This document shows, in pieces, positions 11,978-23,951 of a stretch of 64,000 nucleotides of DNA (positions are counted from its first letter, which is position 1; the number at the start of each line of letters is the position of its first letter). The position numbers were made by a program, and so were the translations under genes. The DNA is from Turnera subulata (Eukaryota; Streptophyta; Magnoliopsida; Malpighiales; Passifloraceae). The notes under the pieces were generated by a model. That model had not been told where the DNA came from. It ran no database searches and worked only from the letters and a program-made list of their open reading frames with translations. Where the stretch lies: assembly GCA_028386065.3 (NCBI GenBank), contig JAKUCV010007866.1, positions 1 through 64,000 on the forward strand. Direction: 5' to 3'.

Positions 11978-12631
11978 ATGGAACAAAACACAAGTACTAT
12001 GTCACTGCGATCATTCCTTGAGAAGGAAAAAGTTAATGGGAATAATTTCATTAAGTGGCATCGCAATTTGAGGATAGTCCTTAAGCAAGAAAAGAAGTTG
12101 TATGTCCTTGATGTGCCTGTTCCTGATGAACTGGCACCTAATGCTCCTAGGGCGGAAAAAGATGCTTACAAGAAGCATGTTGATGAAGCATTGGATGTTG
12201 CATGCCTTATGCTTGTCACTATGGACTCTGAGCTTCAGAAGCAACATGAGAACTTGGGTGCTTTAGATATGATCGAACACCTGAAAATGCTCTTTGAAGT
12301 GCAAGCCAGGCATGAGAGGTATGAGACCTCAAAGGCATTATTCCAATGCAAGATGGCTGAGTCATCACCTGTCAGACCTCATGCGCTCAAAATGATTGGA
12401 AACATTGGGAGCCTTGAGGGGCTGGGCTTTCCTTTGCTAAGAGAGTTGGCGGTTGTTCTAGTCCTACAATCGTTGCCGGATAGATATAGCCAATTTGTCA
12501 TGAATTTCAACATGAATCATCTTGACAAATCTTTGTCTGAGTTGCTTAACATATTGGGAATAGTTGAGCAACAGATGAAGGCTAATAAATCCAACAACAT
12601 TTTGATGATTGCTATTATGTACCTACTATAA
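11978..12631 (+). pseudogene. Copia family A gag with zinc knuckle deleted
   Basis: Begins MEQNTSTMSLRSFLEKEKVN and includes FIKWHRNLRIVLKQEKKLYV and a long helical region ending in NHLDKSLSELLN, typical of the Copia gag domain. The same start occurs at 31989. After about codon 208 the reading passes directly into sequence that in the copy at 32580-33030 lies beyond the zinc knuckle and protease active site. An internal deletion of roughly 400-450 bp has therefore removed both, and the frame ends at 12631. The ATG lies only about 17 bases from the inverted-junction sequence, so there is no leader or promoter. Confidence 0.8.
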
Positions 12632-15490
12632 GCAAGAATTTGATTTCTGTTTCTTGTCTGGACAAGAAGGGTTTTTCATTTGCAATAAAGAACAACTGTT
12701 GTTCTATTTATTTGAATGAAATTTATTATGGTGGTGCATATTTAAGCAATGGTTTGTATGTTCTGAACCGAGAAACACCAATCTATAACATTAATTCGAA
12801 GAAGGTTAAATTAAACGATTCTAATACGACCTATCTCTGGCATTGTCGTTTGGACCATATAAACGAGACTCATATTTCTAAACTCCATAAGGATGGGCTT
12901 TTAGACTCATTTGATTTTGAATCATATGAGACATGTGAGTCATGTTTATTGGGCAAAATGACGAAGGCTCTTTTTGTCGGTAATGGTGAAAGGGCTTCAG
13001 ACTTGTTAGGCCTTATACATTCTAATGTATGTGGGCCTACGTCAACACAGGCTAGAGGTGGATTTCAGTACTTCATTACATTTACTGATGATTATAGTAG
13101 ATATGGCTATGTGTATCTTATGAAGCACAAGTCAGAATCCCTTGAAAAGTTCAAAGAATTCAAGAATGAAGTACAGAATCAACCTGGTAAGAGTATTAAA
13201 ATGCTTCGATCTGATTGGGGAGGTGAATACTTAGAACGAGAATTTCTTGATCATCTAAAGGAATGTGGTATAGTATCACAACTTACTCCACCAGGTACAC
13301 CTCAATAGAATGGTGTATCTGAATGGATAAATAGAACTCTGTTAGACATGGTTCGTTCTATGATGAGTCAAGCTGACCTTCCTTCTTCATTTTGGGGACA
13401 TGCTTTACTGAATGTTGCCTTTACACTTAACCGTGTTCCATCTAAATCGGTTGAAAAGACACCACATGAGATGTGGACTAGGAAACGCCCCAATTTGTCT
13501 TTTATGAAGATTTGGGGTTGTGAGGCTTACGTAAGACGTCAAGCATCAGACAAACTCGGCCCTAAATCTGACAAGTGCCTTTCTGTTGGATATCCTAAAG
13601 AAACTAAAGGATATTATTTCTACAATCCCACAGAGTAAAAAGTGTTTGTTGCTCGTACTGTTATTCTTCTAGAAAGAGAATTTATTTCTAGAGAGATCAG
13701 TGGGAGAAAAATAGAACTCGAAGAAGTTCAAGTACTACAAGAAGCTATAGATACTGAGATGGAACAAGGACCGGAACCACAAGATGTTGTGGGTGAAAAT
13801 TCTGTACCTTTATCACATGGACCACATAGGTCTGATAGGACTTGATATGAGCCTGAGAGATATGGATTTCTTTTGACTCATACCGGAGATGTCCTGCTCA
13901 TGGATGAAGATGAGCCCACTTCCTGTCAACAGGCAATTACGGGTCCAGACTTTAAGAAGTGGATAGAAGCTATGAATTATGAGATAGAATCCATGTATGA
14001 AAACAAGGTGTGGACCTTGTGTGATCCACCTGAAGGGGTAAAACTCATTGGGTACAAGTGGGCCTATAAGAAGAAGACCGACATGGATGGTAATGTGACT
14101 ACCTTTAAAGGGTGACTGGTTGCTAAAGGTTTCAAACAAGTTCTTGGTATTGACTATGATGAAACTTTTTCGCCAGTTGCCATGGTTAAATCCATCCGAA
14201 TTCTATTTGCTATAGGTGCATACCATGATTATGAGATATGGTAGATGGATGTCAAAACCGCTTTCCTTAATGAAAATCTTTTAGAGGATGTGTACATGAC
14301 ACAACCTGAAGGTTTTGTCACTCCAGAGAATGCTAATAAAGTATGCAAATTGCAGAGATCCATCTATGGATTAAAGCAAGCTTCTAGGAGTTGGAATCTT
14401 TGTTTTGATGAAGTTATCAAACAGTTTGGCTTCATTAAAAATGAAAATGAGCCATGTGTTTACAAGAAGGTTAGTGGGAGCACTATCGTTTTCTTGTTGT
14501 TGTATGTTGACGACATTCTGCTCATTGGGAATGATATTCCAACACTACAGTCTGTAAAGACTTGGTTAGGAAAGATTTCTCAACGATGGACATAGGAGAA
14601 GCTGCCTACGTGCTAGGTATAAAGATCTATAGAGATAGATCCAAAAGGCTTTTTTGTCTAAGTCAAAGTACATATATTGACTAGGTGCTTAAAAGGTTTA
14701 GCATGCAAGACTCCAAGAAAGGTTTCTTGCCCATGTCACATGGCATAACTCTCTCAAAGAATCAATATCCTAGTACATCTAAGGAGAAAGAGCGAATGAG
14801 TAAGATTCCTTATGCTTCAGCATAGGATCTATCATGTATGCCAGGCTATGTACTCCACCAGATGTCGTATATGCATTAGGTGTCGCAAGCAGATATCAAT
14901 CTGATCCCAGTGAAGGTCACTGGACAGCGGTTAAGAACATCCTTAAGTACTTGAGAAGAACTAAGGATGCATTCCTTGTATACGCAAGCGTTGAAGAGTT
15001 TGTTGTAAAGGGTTACACAGATGCTAGCTTCCAAACTGATAGGGATGATTTTAGATCACAGTCAGGTTATGTGTTTTGTCTTGGAGGTGGTGCTGTTTGC
15101 TGGAAGAGTTCAAAGCAAGAAACAGTTGCCGATTCTACTACTGAGGCTGAATATATAGCTGCCTCTGATGCAACGAAAGAGGTTGTTTGGATTAAGAAGT
15201 TCGTAACTAAACTTGGGGTGGTTCCGAGCATTGACAGTCCGATTGAGCTCTATTGTGACAACAATGGAACAATCGCACAGGCTTAAGAACCTAGATACCA
15301 CCAAATATCCAAACATATACTCCGACGCTACCATCTTATTAGAGAGATCATTGGCAGAGGCGATGTGAGGCTGTGCAAGGTTCCTTCTGAGAACAATGTA
15401 GCAGATCCTTTGACTAAGCCGCTCACACAGCAGAAGCACGATGGTCATGCTAGATCCATTGGTATTACATACATGGATGATTGGCTTTAG
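12600..15490 (+). pseudogene. Copia family A pol remnant, right half of composite
   Basis: Continues from the gag deletion. Pre-integrase and integrase occupy 12640-13308 and 13348-13638 (WHCRLDH, CESC, RSDWGGEY with Arg changed to Trp). Reverse transcriptase occupies 13873-14595 (MDVKTAFLNENLLEDVY and an intact LLLYVDDILLIGND). RNase H occupies 14834-15490 (GYTDASFQ, STTEAEYIAASD, ELYCDNNG, then YMDDWL). In-frame stops at about 13306 (CAA TAG AAT), 13639, 13843, 14113 and 14242, plus frameshifts near 14580 and 14820, break it. It matches the left half throughout in opposite orientation and has more RT preserved. Confidence 0.85.
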
Positions 15491-15504
15491 TGCAAGTGGG
15501 AGAT

Positions 15505-17072
15505 TGTTAGTGTAACGCCCCAAAGCCAATCATTGGATGATTATATAGTCGTGTATATTTATTAAGGCTTTATTCCAATAAATATATTTATCAGTGATAA
15601 ATGCTTGCACATATTTATAAGCTAAGAATATTTTATATTCTTGACTTGTCCCTAGTCGATTATCATTATGGATGGGTTGTAATAATAAATTAAGACTAGC
15701 GTATGTTGAGAATTATATGAGATATGAATTCTACATACGGGTACAAGTTAGAGAACTTGTTGTCTGGACTGACCCGACATAAGAACACTACCTGGACTGT
15801 TATATATGTTGTCATTAGTGGTTCCTATATGTATTGTCCTTAGACCTGAGATCATCAAGGCTCCCAACATGTAAGTCGTATACTTTGATATTACTCTTAG
15901 TTACCCGTAACTGAGTAAATCTTAGAGTAATTATTGGGTATATGATGTAATGTGTAGTGGGTTTTGTATGATCAAGATCGGATTCATCCAACCCATATAA
16001 CGGGTATCTTATCAGTTGGGCCCCTTGATAGTGTTGAACTGTAAATGCATGGCCATGCTCAGATTAAGTGATATGGAGATATCATTTGTATCCGTTTTAC
16101 ACAGTTAACTCGGGGATCAAGAGACCTTAGATTAAATATATACGAGAATGAAATATTCCATGTCTCATGTTTGATCTTGATATAATGGGACGAAAGGATA
16201 ATGACATTTTACCGAGGCATAATGAATCAGTACTGATCTGGTCACTTGGGTAGCAATGATGTGTTGCTAGACACCGCTCATTGTTTATAATTATAAATGA
16301 GAGTTTATAATTATTGCCAACGTGATTAGTGCCTACATGGTCACACACTTAGAACTGTTGATTTGAGCCAGTGGTTAGGTCATGGTCGGACCATGGTTCG
16401 ACCAGGTTATTGAGCTAGTGGTTGAACCACAGTTGGACCATGGTTGGACCGGGTCGTTTTGGTTGTTCGGTTTAATAGTTACCAGAATTATTGAACCTGA
16501 ATTATTGTCCAAAAGGCATGAAAGGATGTGTTGTTTTATACATATGTTGATACATATAATTGAGTTAGTGGAGACATGATCATGTAGATGATTGTGACTA
16601 AAGTATAGATAATGGAAACAATCATACATATTGATATGTGATAAGATATATATGTATGATTGGATTGGCCATTTTCTAGAATAACTAATGCTGATATATG
16701 TATATGTGATATACATGAAAGAGTGTGGTTAATGAGATTAACATACCAGGCTCAACACAAAAAGCACATCAAACACTCTCTAGTCTTTAGCTTTCGGAAA
16801 TTCTGCAGCTAGCACTGTGGTTCGGGAGTGCTCGGGTTAGTGATCGTGAGACGGTTGCTAGCATTCATCGACGGTTTGCGTGGATACCATAGAGGTGTCG
16901 GATTTTTCTCCGGTTCTTGTTGATTCGTATCATCAGTTGAGTGAAAGATCTCGACCAAACCAGGTACGAAATTTTGTTATTCGGTTTACCCCGTTTCATA
17001 TGGATCCTCCAATAATTCTAGGTTTTTCTGCTGCGCATTTTGTCTCTTTGTTTGTATACCCGGTTACTTACA
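15505..17072 (+). mobile_element. Family A 3' LTR, right half of composite
   Basis: Starts TGTTAGTGTAACGCCC directly after the polypurine tract AAGTGGGAGAT (15494-15504) and ends GTTACTTACA at 17072, about 1568 bp. It is the mirror partner of the LTR at 7489-9058. The following base begins SIRE-type LTR sequence, so the composite's right border lies inside the 5' LTR of the SIRE element. The left border does not, so the insertion site has been rearranged. Confidence 0.85.
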
Positions 17073-17464
17073 AAAAGCTTGTCTAGGTTAGAGCTTAGCT
17101 TGTTAAAAGCTTGTAAAGGCTCGAGCTTAGCCTAGAAAAGCTTGTGTTTGTAAAGGTTAAGGTTGATCCTGCAAAAACCTCAGTATAGTGAGTGTTTTCA
17201 AATCCTAAAAGAAGGAACCTTTAGGTGGTGGAGTACCTGGTGAGGGGGAACCACTCTAAATCACTGTGTTCACTCTCTTCTACACTTTCTCCACTTGCTT
17301 TCTTGCTCCATATACTCGCTAAGTACTTAAAATAATTGGTATCTCAAAAACCAAATCTTCCTATAGAGATTTGGCATCGCAGAAACCAAATCTCTTTGTC
17401 CGAAAAAGTTTTTAAGGCCTAATTCATTTCCCCCCCCCCCCCCTTAGGCACTTTTGGGCCTACA
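17073..17464 (+). mobile_element. SIRE/Maximus-type Copia 5' LTR, 3' portion
   Basis: Contains features I associate with SIRE LTR ends: 'aaagcttgtgtttgtaaaggtt', the tail 'ggcctaattcat', a C run of 15 and 'ttaggcacttttgggcctaca'. The same tail recurs at 39166-39300, taken as the 3' LTR end of this element. The upstream part of the LTR is missing, cut by the family A composite ending at 17072. The PBS follows immediately. Confidence 0.75.
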
Positions 17465-17466
17465 AT

Positions 17467-17478
17467 TGGTAGTGGAGC
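17467..17478 (+). promoter_or_regulatory. SIRE primer-binding site
   Basis: TGGTAGTGGAGC follows two bases after the LTR end. It differs slightly from TGGTATCAGAGC, the stretch complementary to the 3' end of initiator methionine tRNA used by most plant Copia elements. The family A elements at 30387 and 38730 carry the same altered form. Confidence 0.65.
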
Positions 17479-17514
17479 TGCATTCTCAGTTCAAAGGAGT
17501 AAAACCCAGAGACA

Positions 17515-17593
17515 AAGATCTTGGCTTTCGAGGATACAAGCGTGAACAAGGCACCATACTTTAAAGGGACAAACTTGATTATTGGAAGTATCG
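17515..17593 (+). pseudogene. SIRE gag, first segment (split by insertion)
   Basis: Encodes EDTSVNKAPYFKGTN, the usual start of SIRE gag. A one-base indel near codon 17 shifts the frame, so the expected YWKYR motif lies in another frame at about 17579-17593. The segment ends at TATCG (17589-17593), where the LTR element 17594-23951 is inserted. Gag resumes at 23957 with RMKIFLEEKDIEKW, giving a contiguous protein when the insert and one copy of the duplicated target are removed. Confidence 0.75.
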
Positions 17594-19772
17594 TGATGTC
17601 GTCTATCCCCAACGGGTTCATGCAAGTGCACAGGGTTGGTGTAGTACTTATCAAGTTCGTATCCACAGGGACTGGGTTGAGTCTGTTACCCTTCAGATTA
17701 GATAAATTAGGCTCAAAATAATCAAATAAGGATGGATTTTGAATGAATGACAATTGAAATGTAAACTGAGCAGTAAAATAAATGTAACAACAAGATTAAA
17801 TGAGGAAGGTATCAGTTTTCATGGATTTTTGGGTATCTGGGGTTCACATGTCTTGTTTTATGCGTTTAAATTGCTTGACAGCCTCAGTCACAGACTGAGC
17901 CTGTGTGTGAGGCCGTGACTAATGAGATGTCATGAAGGGGCTCCCAACCTAAAGTATTATCAACGGCTTTCGATCTAATCAAGAGTTTCCTAAGCTTCCA
18001 TATACCCCCTGTCACTAGAGTAGTTGTCTACTTAAGGGTGAAGTTTAATGTTGGTGCCAATACCCACAGTCTCTCCTTATCTTTTTTCAAATGGCTAAGG
18101 AGCGAAGGCTGACTATTGTTGGTCTAGCACTCCTGGCTTCTCCTTTCGGTCCTTCACCAGGCTGCTACTAAATTAAGAAGATTCTACCCACTAGTCAATC
18201 AAGAATCAAAATAGGGATTGTGTTATCTTCTTGACTATGTTGTCACAGACTGAGGGTGTACTAGGCACAAGCTGAGGCTATGTTGTGTATAGGCTGAGGC
18301 TATTGACAGCAAAAGAGTCAATTAATAGAATTGGTTCTTGCAGGCGCTCTCAACCTATACTGCACCCATTTGCTTCCACTCATAGATGCCTCCCATGGTT
18401 CTCACATTCCTAATGCTCTCGCATCGGTCAAACACAGGGGATTAAGATTGGTGTTGAGGCTAGTTCCTCAATTAGTTTCTAACTCCTGTTAAAAGGTAAA
18501 AACTAAGGGTTGGTTGTTGTTGTTCCAGTAGCTATGGTTTCTCCTTTTGGTCCTTCACTTAGCTACCTGTAATCATGCGAGGGTTTGGCCAGAACTCAGA
18601 CATGTATCAAGTATGCAACAACCAAAACAAGAAAACGGGATAAGAATATGAAAAGAGCAATTTATTACATAAAAACCAGAGACATGTTGCACCCCTTCAA
18701 CCTAAGAGGGGTTGTTTAATTTATACCCAGAAATATAAGAACTACAAAGACAAATAAAGGCATTGGGTTACGAACAACTTGGAGGCTAGGGGCAACATGA
18801 TTTCTGCAGCAAAAGCTGCAGAATCGTGTGCCCCTTGAAACTAGGTTTTTTGCCTCTGTTCCCAAAACTTCTGCCAATCTCTGGGTGTTTTTTATCGATG
18901 GGTTATTCCCTAGATTCATCCGATCGTCGTCACTTCTACCCTTCTTCTTTTGTAGGTGCAGCTCTTCTGTTCTTCTTCCTCCCCAGTTGCTGGAAGGTAT
19001 GGGGGTTTGGGCAAGTTGGTTCGTCAGCCTTCCAGTGTGTGTGTCAGGATAGGCGTGATGGGCAGTAAGTTGATTGGTGGATTGTAAGTTCCAAGGTACC
19101 ATTTACAGAGGAAAATCATGCTTTACGGTGGATTCTCTCTGAGTGGCATGTGCCTATCCCTTTTCCTCTGGAAAGTGCTCTGGGAACGTTTGGAGAACGT
19201 TTGTTTATGTTAGTAGAGCAACTGGCATAATTTTATATTTCTCCTGCAATTTCTGGGTTTTGCAGAATGCACAGGCTGAGGCTGTCGACACATAGGCTGA
19301 GCCTGTGCATGGTCTATTTGCAGTCCTCCTTCGACTTCCTTCTCCAATCGATTTCAGCCTCTTCTATAGATGATGAAACGTCATAAGTTCTCTTTGGATA
19401 GAGGTGAGGGCTGTGAGTCTCAGTGGAAATCCTGTGATTTGAAGGTGGTTTGCCGCCCCCAATTGAAATTTCAGTGAACAACAGCCTCAGGGACAGGCTC
19501 AAGGGTTCTGCAACAGGCTCAGGCTGTGGTCCGAAACAGGCTCATGTTGTGATCTGAAACAGCCTCATGCTGTAACAGAGGCTATTTCTTCAAATGCAAT
19601 GAAATCATCCCGAAATGGTTGAAATGCACCTGAAATCACTAATCATACAGTAAGGGGTGGAATTAAAGGAAATATGATGAAATAGTGCATATGGAGGAGT
19701 ATGATCATAATGAAATATGAGCAATTTGTCTCTAAAATCATGCCTAAAACTATGCACATTTCACACTCACCA
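17594..19772 (-). repeat. 3' LTR of the Tat-like non-autonomous element
   Basis: On the minus strand it starts TGGTGAGTGTGAAATG and ends ACGACATCA. It carries many copies of a short word of the type ACAGGCTGAGGCTGT or its reverse (17879-17925, 18240-18310, 19270-19310, 19480-19580). The paired LTR at 21765-23951 has the same arrangement. The ORFs on both strands (18716-19102, 18826-19068 and others) recur in the other LTR with frame differences and are not genes. Confidence 0.8.
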
Positions 19773-21764
19773 AAATATCCCAAACTGAAGATTTTGCTTA
19801 TCCTCAAGCAATCAGAGAAGATAAGGAGGCATGATTTGAAGGGAAGAAATAAACTAATTCCAATGCATCGAATTTTCACTAGGCTTCTCCCTTGTGATGT
19901 CTCAATTTAAGCATTCTTTTGTTTCCCTTCAAGACTGCATCAATTTCAATCAAATTCCTTGCCAGTAGTTTTTGTCATAAAAACCACAGGAGTAATCTTG
20001 CAACTAACCTCTAATCATCTGTCGTCAAAGGGTTCTTGCCAAAATCATTTTTCGGGAAGTGAAACATTACCTCATATGCAGACCCATTACCTCTTGTCTC
20101 CACTAATGTGCATAAGTCATCAAGCTAGGATCACTAGGGCTTAACTGTGTTGTGTTAAGGTAGTTGATGGTTGTCAAAGGAGGGCGGATGGATTTAGCAA
20201 GGGTCAAGGGCCTGTGAACTCAATTCTTTTGGTTTTTGTTCATGAACATTCTGAGACTGTGTAGAGGCTGTTTGACTTCATATTTTCTGAGGTCTCATGT
20301 TGTTCAGCAACTGTACCCCGCTGCTTCAGCCACCTTTTGGGGTAACCAACTACTCCAACAATTGGATTTGATTTGTGTTCTAGGATGGAGTATGATTCGC
20401 CAGATGTTGCCTCTGTCCTTCCTCCCTTTTCTTTAATTTGTTTTTTTTCTTTATTCTTTTTTTTCTACTTTCATGTTTCCTTTTTCTTTTTCAAAGGAGA
20501 GGGGAGTACATGTATCTGTTGGCGATCTGATTTTTGTACTGGCTAAGTATGGGCAATCTTATTTCTAAACTAGATCAATTCTTGCTCACAGGCTCATCGA
20601 TAGGGTGAGGCTGTTTGAAGGAAAATGTCCCCTTAGATACTGACGGCCCCAGTTTTGGCTGCAAAGGTTGAGGTGGGATATGCAGGGTAAATGAAAGAAA
20701 TGGGGCCATCATAATCGGCTCAAATGGGGGTTGCAAGGGTCTGATTAGTGAGTTCTGGTTTTGGGTGATCTGTAGGTATGCCAAAGACAACCTAGATCCT
20801 TTCCTTGCTTGTAAACTCAGCTTAAAATTTTGCCTTGATAGAGGTAAGGGCCAGTTCTAAGGTAAACAGACTGAGCTTGTTTAATTTAGAAAAAATTTGA
20901 CAAGAATCTTCCCAAGTGATAGATTTAATGGAATTTAGTTACTTGATTAGCCCTGCTCTGTTTCTTTGGAAAGGTATGACAAGTCATAAGATTGGAAGTT
21001 GAGCAGAATTTAATGGAAAAAGAAAGGATGCCTAAATATAGAGACAGGCTCACACTGTCAGAAATATAATGAAAATAAATGAACTTGAAATTGCAGTTAT
21101 TGAAATTCAAAAAGGTATATGAAGTTATGCATGGCTAAATTGCACCCTAAAATAGCCCAAACTGAAAATCTGCAGTGTCCTCACTGCCAAATAAAACCAA
21201 AAATAGGGTACAATGCCAAAATTAATTAAAAAAAAATCACACATAGCAAATTTCAAAGAAAATAACAAATACTAGAGTACCCCAAACTAAAACTAAGCTA
21301 TATGGTAAGAGGGGGTTATCCAAAGTAAACTCTAAAATGTTCCAAATTGATTAGGGGAGGGGGTAGTGGATCGTGTAGACAGGATTGATCAGTTCCTTAT
21401 CTAAACAAGTCTAGTCCTCTTACTTTGCTGAATTAGTCATAGGGTAGGTGGAATGACCTAATCAAAATGCAAAATAACACAGGCTCATCCTGTGTGTTTT
21501 AGCACGTAAACCACCATTTGCAAAGCGTCATGAAATGCAAAGGTGGAAAGGGTTTAGAACTTCCCTGGCTAAATTCTGACTTGTCAATTCCATTTCGCAT
21601 CGATTAACAACGCCTAGAGGTTAGCAACACAAGAAGAACACACAAAGAAAACAAAAACAACCAATGGAGGATAAAAAGAAAGGTTTAGTTGATAAAAAGC
21701 CAAATAAATCCAAATAAAAGGTAATAGTATCAAGCACCAGTCCCCGGCAACGGCACCAAAAACT
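19773..21764 (-). other. Noncoding internal region of the Tat-like element
   Basis: About 2.0 kb between the two LTRs. The longest open frames are near 70 codons and none resembles gag, protease, RT or integrase. On the minus strand it begins with the PBS-like sequence (21741-21764) and ends at the 3' LTR border with 'cagtttgggatatttt' as the only purine-containing candidate PPT. T-rich and CT-rich stretches occur at 20430-20500. Confidence 0.65.
21741..21764 (-). promoter_or_regulatory. Primer-binding region of the Tat-like element
   Basis: The complement reads AGTTTTTGGTGCCGTTGCCG followed by GGGA and lies directly inside the 5' LTR end. The word TGGYGCCGTTGCCGGGGA recurs at this position in plant Tat/Athila-lineage elements. 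It fixes the orientation of the element. Confidence 0.65.
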
Positions 21765-23951
21765 TGTTGTCGTCCATCCGCAACGGGTTCCTGCAAGTGC
21801 TCAGGTTGTTGTAGTACTTATCAAGGTCGTATCCACAGGGACTGGGTTAAGTTTGTTACCCTTCAGATTAGACAAATTAGGCTCAAAATAATCAAATAAG
21901 GATGGATTTTTGGTTGAATGATAATTGAAATGTAAACTTAGCAGTAAAATAAATGTAACAACATGATTAAATGAGGAAGATATCAGTTTTGGTGGATTCC
22001 TAGGCATCCGGGGTTCGCATGTTCTGTTTTATGCGTTTAAATTGCTTGACAGCCTCAGTCACAAGCTGAGCCTGTGGGTGAGGCTGTGACTAATGAGATG
22101 TCTTGAAGGGGCTCCCAACCTAAAGTATTATCAACGGCTTTTGATCTAATCAATAGCTCCCAAAGCTTCCATCTACCCCCTGTCACTAGAGTAGTTGTCT
22201 ATTTAATGGTGAAGTTTAATATTGGTGCTAATACCCATAGTCTCTCCCCATTTTCTTTCAAATGGCTAAGGAGCGAAGGCGGGCTATTGTTGGTCTAGCA
22301 CTCCTGGCTTCTCCTTTCGGTCCTTCAGCATGCTGCTACTAAATTAAGAAGATTCTACCCAATAGTCAATCAAGAATCATATTAGGGATTGTGTTATCTT
22401 CTTGAGTATGTTGTCACAGACTGAGGGTGTACTAGGCACAGGCTGAGGCTATGTTGTGTATAGGCTGAGGCTGTTTACAGCAAAAGAGTCAATTAATAGA
22501 ATTGGTTCTTGCAGGCGCTCTCAAACTATACTGCACCCATTTGCTTTCATTCATAGATGCCTCCTATAGTTCTCACATTCCTAATGCTCTCGCATCAGTC
22601 AAACACAGGGGATTAAGATTGGTGTTGAGGCTAGTTCCTCAATTAGTTTCTAACTACTGTTAAAAGGTAAAAACTAAGGGTTGGTTGTTGTTGTTCCAGT
22701 AGTTATGGTTTCTCCTTTTGGTCCTTCACTTAGCTACCTGTAATCATGCGAGGGTTTGGCCAGAACTCAGACATGTATCAAGTATGCAACAACCAAAACA
22801 AGAAAACAGGATAAGAATATGAAATGAGCAATTTATTACAAAAAAAACAGAGACATGTTGCACCTTTTCAACCTAAGAGGGGTTGTTTAATTCATACCCA
22901 GAAATACAAGAACTACAAAAACAAATAAAGGCAATGGGTTAGGAACAACTTGGAGGCTAGGGTCAACACTATTTCTGCAGCAAAAGCTGCAGAATCGTGT
23001 GTTCCTTGAAACTGGGTTGTTGCCTCTGTTCCTAAAATTTCTGCCAATCTCTGGGTGTTTTTGATCGATGGGTTATTCCCTGGATTCATCCAATCGTCGC
23101 CACTTCTCCCCTTCTTCTTTTGTAGGTGCAGCTCCTCTGTTCTTCTTCCTCCCCAGTTGCTGGAAGGTATAGGGGTTTGGGCAAGTTGGTTCGTCAGCCT
23201 TCCAGTGTGTGTGTCAGGATAGGCGTGATGGACAGCAAGTTGATTGGTGGATTGTAAGTTCCAAGGTACCATTTGCAGAGGAAAATCATTCTTTACGGTG
23301 GATTCTCTCTGAGTGGCATGTGCCTATCCCTTTTCCTCTGGAAAGTGCTCTGGGAATGTCAGGAGAACGTTTGTTTATGTTAGTGGAGTAAGTGGTGCAA
23401 CTGGTGTAATTTTATATTTCTCCTGCAATTTCTGGGTTTTGCAGGATGCACAGGTTGGGGCTGTCGACACACAGGCTGAGCCTGTGCATGGTCTATTTGA
23501 CGTCCTCCTTCGACTTCCTTCTCCAATCGATTTCAGCCTCTTCTATAAATGATGAAAAGTCATAAATTCTCTTTGGATAGAGGTGAGGGCTGTGAGTCTT
23601 AGTGGAAATCCTGTGATTTAAAGATGGTTTGCCGCCCCCAATTGAAATTTCAGTGAACAGCAGCCTCAGGGACAGGCTCAAGGGTTCTGCAACAGGCTCA
23701 GGTTGTGGTCCGAAACAGGCTCATTCTGTGATCTGAAACAGGCTCATGCTGTAACAGAGGTTGTTTCTTCAAATGCAATGAAATCCTCCCGAATTGGTCG
23801 AAATGCACCTGAAATCACTAATCATGCAGTAAAGGGTGGAATTGTTGGAAATATGATGAAATAGTGCATAGGGAGGCGTATGATCATAATGAAATATGAG
23901 CAATTTATCTCTAAAATCATGCTTAAAACTTTGCATATTTCACACTCATCA
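21765..23951 (-). repeat. 5' LTR of the Tat-like non-autonomous element
   Basis: Partner of 17594-19772. On the minus strand it starts TGATGAGTGTGAAATA and ends GACGACAACA just before the PBS-like sequence. Scattered single-base differences and a short indel (near 23390) separate it from its partner, so the insertion is not brand-new but is younger than the SIRE host. Confidence 0.8.

Larger units (their letters stand above)
7489..17072. mobile_element. Head-to-head composite of two family A Copia elements
   Basis: The left half (7489-11961) is a minus-strand element: 3' LTR, PPT and pol, broken off in the protease region. The right half (11978-17072) is a plus-strand element: gag, pol, PPT and 3' LTR. 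The broken 5' ends meet at 11949-11978, so the two pol genes read outward and each outer border is an LTR end (CTTACA). Neither half has a 5' LTR, PBS or leader. The bases outside the two LTR ends do not form an obvious target-site duplication. Either abnormal reverse transcription or integration made an inverted dimer, or two insertions were later joined by a deletion. Confidence 0.8.
17594..23951 (-). mobile_element. Non-autonomous Tat-like LTR retrotransposon (LARD)
   Basis: A 6.36-kb element with two LTRs of about 2.18 kb (17594-19772 and 21765-23951), near-identical over their length. A 2-kb internal region has no gag or pol. The PBS-like sequence beside the right-hand LTR (complement of 21741-21764, TTTTTGGTGCCGTTGCCGGG) resembles that of plant Tat/Athila Ty3-gypsy elements, so the element reads on the minus strand. 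It interrupts SIRE gag with a 5-bp target duplication carrying one mismatch (TATCG at 17589-17593, TTTCG at 23952-23956). With no proteins of its own it would need a partner element to move. Confidence 0.85.

Noticed and set aside
17431..17445. C run of 15 as a possible sequencing artefact or G-quadruplex site
   Set aside because: Lies in the usual C-rich tail of the SIRE LTR; the related tail at 39270 has only a short C run, so slippage is enough to explain it.
18716..19102. 128-codon ORF conserved in both LTRs of the Tat-like element
   Set aside because: The partner frame at 22913-23272 has a shifted C-terminus. The conservation is that of paired LTRs, not of protein.
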